Assembly: GCA_030053925.1 (NCBI GenBank)
Contig: JASGCX010000006.1
Span: forward strand, 32,895 to 77,444
DNA length: 44,550 nucleotides
Reading direction: 5' to 3'
DNA from: Flavobacterium sp.
GTDB lineage: Bacteria; Bacteroidota; Bacteroidia; Chitinophagales; Chitinophagaceae
Part shown: positions 1 to 6,778 of the stretch, piece after piece
How positions within the stretch are numbered: position 1 is the first letter of the stretch
How the letters are laid out: each line of letters starts with the position of its first letter
Made by a program: the position numbers and the translations under genes
Notes under the pieces: generated by a model
The model's database searches: none
Seen by the model: the letters and a program-made list of their open reading frames with translations, nothing else
What the model was told of the DNA's origin: nothing

Positions 1-251
1 TAGCACCGCAAAGGCACAACAAACGGCAAGTTTCACAACGTTGCGTATAGTTTCACCGCAAAGGCACAACAAACGGCAAGTTTCAAAACGTTGTGTATAG
101 TAGCACCGCAAAGGCACAACGAAAAGCAAGTTTCAAAACGTTGCGTATAGTAGCACCGCAAAGGCACAACGAAAAGCAAGTTTCACAATGTTGCGTATAG
201 TTTCACCGCATAAGGCACAACAAACGGCAAGTTTCACAACGTTGCGTATCG
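1..251. repeat. Five tandem copies of a 50-bp repeat
   Basis: Units begin at 1, 51, 101, 151 and 201; the last carries a 1-nt insertion. Each contains the words CACCGCAAAGGCACAAC, GGCAAGTTTCA and AACGTTGCGTATAG, with a few substitutions between copies. There are no unique spacers, so this is a plain tandem array. The array is open in one frame from 188 into the GH140-like gene, but that stretch reads as repeat-derived residues and the gene has a good ATG and signal peptide at 302. The 301 bases before the first gene hold nothing else that I can recognise. Confidence 0.95.
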
Positions 252-301
252 TAGCGCCGCATACTCGTTGTGGTAAGAAACAAAAGAAACAAAAGAAAAT
301 A

Positions 302-1669
302 ATGAAGAAGATAAGTTTTGTAATTGCATTATTAATAACGCTTGGCACAAATGCGCAAATGCAGTTGCTGAAAGTAGCCAACGACAAAAGAAGCTTTGCA
401 ACCGCTGATGGCAAACCGTTTTTTTGGCTTGGCGATACAGGCTGGTTATTGTTTAAAAAATGTACAAGAGAAGAAACAATTTTGTACTTAGATATGCGTA
501 AGCAACAAGGTTTTAATGTAATTCAAGTGATGCTGTTGCACGAACTAAATATAACCAATGCTTACGGCGACTCGGCTTTGATAAATAAAGATGTGAGCCA
601 ACCAAACACTAGCAAAGGCTATTGGAATCATGTAGATTTTGTAATTAAAGAAGCGGCGAAACGAGGTATTTATATTGCCTTGGTACCTGTGTGGGGCGGT
701 AATGTAAAAAGCGGTAAAGTAAGTGAGCAACAGGCTGCTATTTATGCTAGTTTTTTAGCTGAAAGATACAAGCCTTACAATAATATTATTTGGCTAAATG
801 GTGGCGATATAAAAGGTAACGATGGCGAAAATATTTGGAATATTATTGGTAAAATCTTGCACCAAAAAGATGGCAGACATTTGGTAACATTTCATCCAAG
901 AGGCCGCTCTACTTCGTCTACTTGGTTCCATAATCAAGCCTGGCTTGACTTTAACATGTTTCAAAGTGGGCATAAAGATTATGCCCAAGATACCACAGAG
1001 CCTCGCATAGGTGAAGATAACTGGAAATTTGTAGTAACCGATTACGCATTGCAACCAGCAAAACCAACAATGGATGGTGAGCCTTCCTACGAAAATATTC
1101 CACATGGGTTACATGATTCGTTGGCCGCAAGATGGACGGCTGCAGATGTAAGACGCTATGCTTATTGGTCGGTACTTGCAGGCGGTGCAGGCTTTACCTA
1201 TGGCGAAAACAGCATCATGCAGTTTAAAACAAGTTGGAATAAAGACTTGAGTTTTGGCCCAGTAAAAAAATGGCAAGATGAACTAACTGCTACAGGCGCA
1301 ACACAAATGCAATACCTAAAAAAACTGTTATTGCATAAACCGTTTTTTAACAGACAAGCAGTACAAGAAATTATTTCTAACCAAGGTGAACGCTATAATT
1401 ATTTAGTAGCATTACAACAGCAAAATAGAATACTTGTGTACACTTACACTGGCAGAAGCATTGTACTAAACTTAGCAAAATATGCCAGTAAAAAAGTAAC
1501 ATGTTCGTGGTATAATCCTAGAAATGGCCAATACACTGCCATTGGTAATTTTAATAACAAGGCAACACTTTCTTTTAACCCACCAGGTGAAGAAAAAGAA
1601 GGGAATGATTGGGTTTTGAAGATTGAAGCCTTCCCAAACCCTTACAAAGCAAGGGCTTTAAAACTGTAA
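302..1669 (+). CDS. GH140-type (DUF4038) exported apiosidase-like hydrolase
   Basis: Protein of 455 aa starting at ATG 302, where a classical signal peptide begins (MKKISFVIALLITLGTNA, cleavage before Q). An in-frame extension to 188 exists but only translates the upstream repeat. The body has the DUF4038 TIM-barrel signatures: DGKPFFWLGDTGW near the N terminus, a GGDIKGND segment with Asp169, and MDGEPSYE with Glu260. These fit the catalytic Asp/Glu pair of family GH140, whose characterised member cleaves the apiosyl linkage of rhamnogalacturonan II side chains. The last ~90 residues look like the small beta domain usual in this family. It is the first gene of a long + strand locus and is followed 27 nt later by a GH43-like gene. 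Family assignment is strong; activity on apiose is inferred. Confidence 0.85.
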   Translation: MKKISFVIALLITLGTNAQMQLLKVANDKRSFATADGKPFFWLGDTGWLLFKKCTREETILYLDMRKQQGFNVIQVMLLHELNITNAYGDSALINKDVSQPNTSKGYWNHVDFVIKEAAKRGIYIALVPVWGGNVKSGKVSEQQAAIYASFLAERYKPYNNIIWLNGGDIKGNDGENIWNIIGKILHQKDGRHLVTFHPRGRSTSSTWFHNQAWLDFNMFQSGHKDYAQDTTEPRIGEDNWKFVVTDYALQPAKPTMDGEPSYENIPHGLHDSLAARWTAADVRRYAYWSVLAGGAGFTYGENSIMQFKTSWNKDLSFGPVKKWQDELTATGATQMQYLKKLLLHKPFFNRQAVQEIISNQGERYNYLVALQQQNRILVYTYTGRSIVLNLAKYASKKVTCSWYNPRNGQYTAIGNFNNKATLSFNPPGEEKEGNDWVLKIEAFPNPYKARALKL

Positions 1670-1696
1670 AAATTGTTGCTAGTAGAAATATTGTCT

Positions 1697-2710
1697 ATGA
1701 AGAATAAACAAAGGTTAGCAATACATAAAAGCAATATCCTTTTTCTTTTGAACAAGGGATTTTTGGCTTTGGCTTTACTATGCTTTTTTTGTTCATGCAG
1801 CAACAAAGTGTATCTGTTTACATCATTTCACGAACCAGCAAACGAAGGCCTGCGTATGCTTTATAGCCAAGATGGGTATCATTGGAAAAGTATTGATTCT
1901 GTTTTGCTAAAACCTCAAATTGGTACACAAAAAATTATGCGTGACCCTTCTTGTATTCAAGCACCAGATGGAATATTTCACTTGGTATGGACAACCGAAT
2001 GGAAAGCCGGTAATGGCTTTGGTTATGCAGCTTCTAAAGATTTACTGCATTGGTCAGAACAACAATACATACCTGTAATGCAGCACGAACCAACGGTTGT
2101 GAATGTATGGGCACCAGAATTATTTTATGATGATCTTACCAAGCAGTTCATTATTGTTTGGGCAAGTTGTGTACCAGATAAATTTGAAAAAGGCATTGAA
2201 GCCAACGATAATAACCATCGCTTGTATTATACAACTACAAAGGATTTTAAAGCATTTAGTGATACCAAATTATTTCTCGACCCCAAATTTAGTGCTATTG
2301 ATGCTGTAATTGTAAAGCCACAAGGCAATGATTATGTATTGGTTTTAAAAGACAATACAAGGCCTGAACGTAATATTAAAGTGGCTTTTGCTAGCAATGC
2401 TTTGGGCAAATATGATAGCATTTCAAAACCGTTTACCGAGCATTTTACCGAAGGCCCAGCAGTTGCCAAAGTAAAATATGGTTGGTTGATTTATTACGAT
2501 GTGTATCAAAAAAAACAATATGGTGCTTCTTTTACCAAAGACTTTAAAACCTTTACTAGTGCCGATAGTTTGATTGCAGTACCAAAAGGTCACAAGCATG
2601 GAACGATATTTATGGTTAAGAAGAAAATAGTAAAAACTCTTTTGAACCACAACAGCTTCTTGAACCACAACAGCTTCTTGAACCACAACGGCACAACGAA
2701 CACAAAGTAG
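1697..2710 (+). CDS. GH43-family lipoprotein with repeat-derived C-terminal tail
   Basis: Protein of 337 aa. ATG 1697 is preferred over the in-frame TTG at 1673. The N terminus is a lipoprotein signal ending FFCSC, with Cys34 as the likely lipidated residue, so the enzyme should be membrane anchored. The five-bladed propeller pattern of clan GH-F is visible: MRDPSCI (Asp83), WAPELFYDD near residue 138, SAIDAV (Asp202) and TEGPAV (Glu252), fitting the base, modulator and acid of GH43 enzymes, most of which act on arabinose- or xylose-containing glycans. The normal family end (KGHKHGTIF) is followed by a tail made of three copies of FLNHN-type words and GTTNTK, which translates the intergenic ACCACAACG repeat; the stop codon also lies in the repeat. 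The true substrate is unknown. Confidence 0.82.
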   Translation: MKNKQRLAIHKSNILFLLNKGFLALALLCFFCSCSNKVYLFTSFHEPANEGLRMLYSQDGYHWKSIDSVLLKPQIGTQKIMRDPSCIQAPDGIFHLVWTTEWKAGNGFGYAASKDLLHWSEQQYIPVMQHEPTVVNVWAPELFYDDLTKQFIIVWASCVPDKFEKGIEANDNNHRLYYTTTKDFKAFSDTKLFLDPKFSAIDAVIVKPQGNDYVLVLKDNTRPERNIKVAFASNALGKYDSISKPFTEHFTEGPAVAKVKYGWLIYYDVYQKKQYGASFTKDFKTFTSADSLIAVPKGHKHGTIFMVKKKIVKTLLNHNSFLNHNSFLNHNGTTNTK

Positions 2711-3100
2711 CACAACGTTATTGGGCTTAATGCTTCTTGAACCACAACGGCATAATGAACCACAATGAACCACAACGGCACAACGAACACAAGGTAGCAC
2801 AACGTTATTGGGGCTTTAATGCTTCTTGAACCACAACGGCACAACGAACACAAGGTAGCACAACGTTATTGGGCTTAATGCTTCTAAAAGAACAAAACAT
2901 GCGAAAGAACTTGATTTATACCACAACGGCACTACGCACACAAAGTAGCACAACGTTATTGGGCTTTAATGCTTTTAAAAGAACAAAACATGCGAAAGAA
3001 CTTGATTTATACCACAACGGCACAACGAACACAAAGTAGCACAACGTTATTGGGCTTTAATGCTTCTAAAAGAACAAAACATGCGAAAACACTTGATTTG
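2640..3100. repeat. ACCACAACGGCACAACG repeat block, units of about 60 and 91 bp
   Basis: The block begins inside the 3' end of the GH43 gene and runs into the leader of the next gene. Units start with ACCACAACGGCACAACGAAC, continue with AAAGTAGCACAACGTTATTG and GGGCTTTAATGCTT, and the longer ones add AAAAGAACAAAACATGCG and AACTTGATTTAT. Full 91-bp units start near 2829, 2919 and 3010; shorter ones start near 2685, 2742 and 2768. Each full unit carries an ATGCTTNTAAAAGAACAAAAC segment, so a start codon is copied with every unit. This accounts for the whole gap from 2711 to the next gene. Confidence 0.95.
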
Positions 3101-4942
3101 AACCATTCTTGTTTTTCACTTTTCACTTTTCACTTTTCACTTTTCACTATTTACTTTTCACTTTTCACTTTTCACGTTGCTGCGCAAGATACTGTGCGGT
3201 ATGTAGGTACTACTTTAAGCAATGTCGATTATCATCATGGGCAATTGAGCCCTGCCATTGGTGTGCACAATATTCAAACCTTTAGAGCCAATCGAAGTAA
3301 TCCAGAAAACAATTGGACATACAATCACCAACCGATGCTTGCTTATTGGAACAATACCTTCTACCTCAATTATTTGAGTAATCCGGTAGGCGAGCATCAT
3401 GATGCAGGACAAACATTATTGCTAGCTTCTAAAGATGGCTATCATTGGGGCAAACCTGTAGTTATTTTTCCGCCCTACAAAGTGCCTGATGGGTTTGCGA
3501 AAGATGGTAAAAAAGACACGGCTAAAAACAGTTATGCAGTCATGCACCAGCGTATTGGCTTTTATACATCTACCTCTAAAAAGCTATTGGCACTAGGTTA
3601 TTACGGTATTGTTTTGGGCAAAAAAGATGACCCAAACGATGGCAATGGCATAGGCAGGGTGGTGCGTGAAATAAAGGCTGACGGCAACTTTGGCGATATT
3701 TATTTTTTACGCTACAACCATTTTTTTAACGAGAAAAATACGAACTATCCATTTTATACCACAAGTAAAGACAACGCATTTGTAGCAGCCTGCAACGAAA
3801 TTTTAGCCACCCCATTACTAATGCAGCAAATGGTAGAAGAAGCAGATAAAAACGATTCACTAATACCTTTAAAGAAAGAATTTAAGGCTTTTAATTACTA
3901 TCATTTACCCAATGGCAATGTGGTTGGTTTATGGAAATACGCATTAACCAGCATTAGCAAAAATGAAGGTAAAACTTGGCAATACAATCCTACAAGAGCA
4001 CCGGGTTTTGTAAATGCCAATGCCAAAATTTGGGGGCAAAAAACCAGTGATGGTAAATATGCAACGGTTTACAACTCTTCTGAGTTTCGATGGCCGCTTG
4101 CCATAAGCGTTAGCGATGATGGATTAAACTATAAAAACCTGCTGTTGGTAAATGGCGAAATTAGTACGCTGCGCTATGGCGGTGCTTATAAAAGTTATGG
4201 CCCACAATATGTTCGTGGTATTCAAGAAATGGATGGCAAACCCATTGACGGCAATATGTGGGTGACGTATAGCATGAACAAAGAAGATATTTGGGTAGCC
4301 AAAATTCCTGTGCCAATAAAAGACAAAGTAAACAGTTATCCCAACGAAGTTTTTGCAACCATGCCTCATGATAAAGCACTAAACCAATGGAATATTTTCT
4401 CACCACTTTGGGCTTCGGTTACAATTGACACTACTACGAAAGCCTTGTGTATAAAGGATGCTGACCCATTTGACTACGCTAAAGCCGAACGTGTATTACC
4501 TGCAAGTTCACAACTTAGTGCCGAATTTTCTATCACGCCAACGCAAGATAATTATGGGCAAATGGACATAGAATTTACCGATGCAAAAGGCGCACCCTGC
4601 ATTCGTTTATCACTCGATTCTACAGGCTCACTAATTACAAAAGCGGGCTATCGTAACAAGGGCTTGGCAAAATATAAAGCAGGCGACAACCTCATTATCA
4701 AAATTAACATCAATACCGCTACTCGCTTTTACACAGTTACAGTAAATGGCAAATCAACTGCCGCTAACTTACTGTTTGCGCCTGTTTCAAGCATTGAAAG
4801 AATAGTTTTTAGAACTGGCAATACACGTCGTTTTCCCGATGCAGACACACCTACAGACCAAGATTATGATGTAAAAAATGCCGATGCTAAGGATAAAGAG
4901 GCAACATGGTATATTAGTTATTTAAAAACAAGTGGAAAGTAA
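2969..4942 (+). CDS. Exported beta-propeller protein, possibly a PL27-like lyase or sialidase-fold enzyme
   Basis: Up to 657 aa. The start is uncertain: ATG 2969, ATG 2990 and TTG 3098 are in frame, and all of the first ~70 residues are encoded by repeat DNA. The signal peptide is FSLFTFH-FSLFTIY-FSLFTFHVAAQ, written by nine TTTTCAC units at 3113-3175. The mature protein has repeated Asp-box-like motifs (ASKDGYHWG, SKNEGKTW, SDDGLNYK) typical of sialidase-type propellers, and a C-terminal beta-sandwich of about 200 residues. This layout resembles exo-acting propeller enzymes of pectin and gum-arabic loci, including PL27 rhamnose-glucuronate lyases, but I could not confirm a catalytic set. The stop overlaps the start region of the next gene, suggesting coupling. 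Function is not known with confidence. Confidence 0.7.
   Translation: MLLKEQNMRKNLIYTTTAQRTQSSTTLLGFNASKRTKHAKTLDLNHSCFSLFTFHFSLFTIYFSLFTFHVAAQDTVRYVGTTLSNVDYHHGQLSPAIGVHNIQTFRANRSNPENNWTYNHQPMLAYWNNTFYLNYLSNPVGEHHDAGQTLLLASKDGYHWGKPVVIFPPYKVPDGFAKDGKKDTAKNSYAVMHQRIGFYTSTSKKLLALGYYGIVLGKKDDPNDGNGIGRVVREIKADGNFGDIYFLRYNHFFNEKNTNYPFYTTSKDNAFVAACNEILATPLLMQQMVEEADKNDSLIPLKKEFKAFNYYHLPNGNVVGLWKYALTSISKNEGKTWQYNPTRAPGFVNANAKIWGQKTSDGKYATVYNSSEFRWPLAISVSDDGLNYKNLLLVNGEISTLRYGGAYKSYGPQYVRGIQEMDGKPIDGNMWVTYSMNKEDIWVAKIPVPIKDKVNSYPNEVFATMPHDKALNQWNIFSPLWASVTIDTTTKALCIKDADPFDYAKAERVLPASSQLSAEFSITPTQDNYGQMDIEFTDAKGAPCIRLSLDSTGSLITKAGYRNKGLAKYKAGDNLIIKININTATRFYTVTVNGKSTAANLLFAPVSSIERIVFRTGNTRRFPDADTPTDQDYDVKNADAKDKEATWYISYLKTSGK
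3113..3175 (+). repeat. Heptanucleotide microsatellite (TTTTCAC)x9 in a signal-peptide region
   Basis: Nine head-to-tail 7-nt units; eight are TTTTCAC and the sixth (3148-3154) is TATTTAC. Three units make 21 nt and read FSLFTFH. The tract encodes the hydrophobic core of the signal peptide of the propeller protein. Because 7 is not a multiple of 3, gain or loss of one unit shifts the frame between the upstream start and the enzyme. Confidence 0.95.
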
Positions 4943-4946
4943 TTTT

Positions 4947-6611
4947 ATGGTAGCATCAGCAGTTTTTCAATTTGGCTTCGTTCCGCCTAAAGCGAACACA
5001 AAAGCGTTCTGTAACTTTTCTCAGCTTTTGTGTCAGCGTTTTTTTAAACCACAAAAACGCCAAATCTCTAAGGTTCACAAAAGCTTTGCGTTACTTTATG
5101 TACTGTGTGCCGTTGTGGTTCAAAATACTTCAGCGCAAACAAAACCATTTGTGCTAAAAGCCAATAATTACAAGCATTATGTAGATTATTTCAACGGTAT
5201 GGAAAACGAAAATATCGTTCAAGCAATACCAAACACAGAGGCTTTTACTTGGATGCAAGCAAACATCCCTTTGTTTGAATGTCCGCAACAAAACTTTGAA
5301 GAATTATTTTACTACCGATGGTGGACGCTTCGTAAGCACATCAAAAAAACAGATAAAGGCTTTGTATTTACTGAGTTTTTAGTGCAACGTTCTTATGCTG
5401 ATACTTACAATTTAATAGCAAGTGCTTTAGGGCATCATATTTACGAAGCAAGATGGTTACACAATCAGCAATACCTCAACAGCAATATCAATATTTGGTA
5501 TCGTGGCAACGATGGCAAGCCAATGAAGAAAATTCGCTTCTACAGCAGTTGGAATATTGACGCTTTGTACAATCGTTACAAAGTAAATAACGACAAAGCC
5601 GCAATCACTAATCTATTGCCAGATTTAGAAGCAGATTACAAAGCTTGGGAAGATGAAAAACGTTTAAAGAATGGCTTGTATTGGCAGTTTGATGTGCGTG
5701 ATGCCATGGAAGAAACCATTAGCGGTAGCAGAAAAGATAAAAATGCTAGACCAAGCATTACTGCCTACATGTATGGCAATGCAAGGGCTTTAGGTGCCAT
5801 AGAAACCCTTGCAGGAAAAAATCAAGATGCTATAAAATACTTTGCTAAAGCTGATACTTTAAAAGACTTAACACAGCTAAAACTCTGGAATAAAAAGCAT
5901 CAGTTTTTTGAAGTAGTAAAAGAAAAAGGCGATACTTCTGCCAATGTGAAAGAAGAAATTGGCTTTTTGCCTTGGTACTTTAACTTGCCCGATAGCAGTT
6001 ACAATATAGCTTGGAAAAACCTAGTTGACACCAAAACATTTAACGCACCTTTTGGCATTACCACTGCCGATAGAAGCCACCCACAATTTCGTACACATGG
6101 TACAGGCAAGTGTGAATGGGATGGCCCAGTTTGGCCTTTTGCAACATCGCAAACTTTAACTGCTATGGCTAATTTGCTAAATAATTATCAACAGAATTAT
6201 GTAGCAGATACCAACTATTTCAAGCTTTTAGAAACATTTGTTGAGTCGCAGTATTACCGTGGCAGGCCTTATATTGGTGAATATTTAGACGAAAAAACGG
6301 GCTATTGGTTAATGGGTGATGCAGAACGTAGTCGTTATTATAATCACTCAACTTTTAACGATTTAATTATTACAGGTTTGGTGGGTTTAAGACCAAGAAC
6401 CGATAACACGATAGAAGTACACCCATTGGTGCCACAAAATAAATGGGCTTGGTTTTGCTTAGATAATGTATTGTATCATGGTAAAATTGTCACCATTATT
6501 TGGGATAAAGAAGGGCTGAAATACAAGAAGGGTAAGGGTTTGAGTGTTTGGGTAAATGGTAAAAAAATAGCTAGCTCGGTGAAGCTAGAAAAACTGAGTG
6601 GTGTTTTATAG
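4947..6611 (+). CDS. Exported (alpha/alpha)6 glycoside hydrolase, MGH1/trehalase-like
   Basis: Protein of 554 aa from ATG 4947; a GTG at 4932 is also in frame and overlaps the previous gene. A long leader precedes the hydrophobic stretch SFALLYVLCAVVVQNTSA, with likely cleavage before QTKPF. The leader is largely repeat-derived (AACCACAAAAACGCC, then GTGCCGTTGTGGTTC at the core). The catalytic domain looks like the (alpha/alpha)6 barrel of MGH1, GH63 and GH37 relatives: FDVRDAMEETISGS near the middle, ARPSITAYMYGNARAL, and GKCEWDGPVWPFATSQ towards the end. These proteins are inverting exo-hydrolases in several loci. The stop codon TAG runs straight into a CCACAAAG repeat word. The exact family and sugar are not settled; RG-II enzymes such as GH142 share this fold, but I cannot claim that family. 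Confidence 0.72.
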   Translation: MVASAVFQFGFVPPKANTKAFCNFSQLLCQRFFKPQKRQISKVHKSFALLYVLCAVVVQNTSAQTKPFVLKANNYKHYVDYFNGMENENIVQAIPNTEAFTWMQANIPLFECPQQNFEELFYYRWWTLRKHIKKTDKGFVFTEFLVQRSYADTYNLIASALGHHIYEARWLHNQQYLNSNINIWYRGNDGKPMKKIRFYSSWNIDALYNRYKVNNDKAAITNLLPDLEADYKAWEDEKRLKNGLYWQFDVRDAMEETISGSRKDKNARPSITAYMYGNARALGAIETLAGKNQDAIKYFAKADTLKDLTQLKLWNKKHQFFEVVKEKGDTSANVKEEIGFLPWYFNLPDSSYNIAWKNLVDTKTFNAPFGITTADRSHPQFRTHGTGKCEWDGPVWPFATSQTLTAMANLLNNYQQNYVADTNYFKLLETFVESQYYRGRPYIGEYLDEKTGYWLMGDAERSRYYNHSTFNDLIITGLVGLRPRTDNTIEVHPLVPQNKWAWFCLDNVLYHGKIVTIIWDKEGLKYKKGKGLSVWVNGKKIASSVKLEKLSGVL

Positions 6612-6655
6612 CCACAAAGACTTTGTGAATCTTGGTGTCGTTGTGCCTTTGTGGC
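6611..6655 (+). terminator. Stem-loop at the stop codon of the MGH1-like gene
   Basis: GCCACAAAG (6611-6619) pairs with CTTTGTGGC (6647-6655) around a 27-nt loop. It belongs to the CACAACG/TTTGTGG repeat words. No T-run follows, so it is a weak terminator candidate, or an mRNA 3'-end stabiliser. Confidence 0.4.
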
Positions 6656-6660
6656 AAATT

Positions 6661-6752
6661 GCTCAATAAAGTACAGAACGTACAAGTAGGTGCTTCGTAA
6701 ACTCATCATAAACTTGCAACGATGCTAAATAGATAGCTGAAAGCTAGTCAAC
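6661..6752 (-). repeat. Dispersed ~95-nt element, copy A
   Basis: It begins GCTCAATAAAGTACAGAACG and contains TACAAGTAGGTGCTTCGTAA and AACTTGCAACGATGCTAAA. Its reverse complement aligns closely with copy C at 15226, sharing GTTTATG, TGAGTTTAC, ACCTACTTGTACG and TTTATTGA. It fills most of the gap between the MGH1-like and GH2 genes. Confidence 0.85.
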
Positions 6753-6778
6753 AAAAAAGAAAACCTATCATAAAAAAC

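Noticed and set aside
1..251. CRISPR array
   Set aside because: The units are contiguous 50-bp repeats with no variable spacers, and no cas gene is present. The same holds for the other arrays in the window.
188..301. N-terminal extension of the GH140-like gene
   Set aside because: It is translated repeat DNA; ATG 302 starts directly at a good signal peptide.
2423..2853. Minus-strand open frames rich in CRCGSRSIK-type words
   Set aside because: They are reverse translations of the intergenic repeat and lie partly antisense to the GH43 gene.
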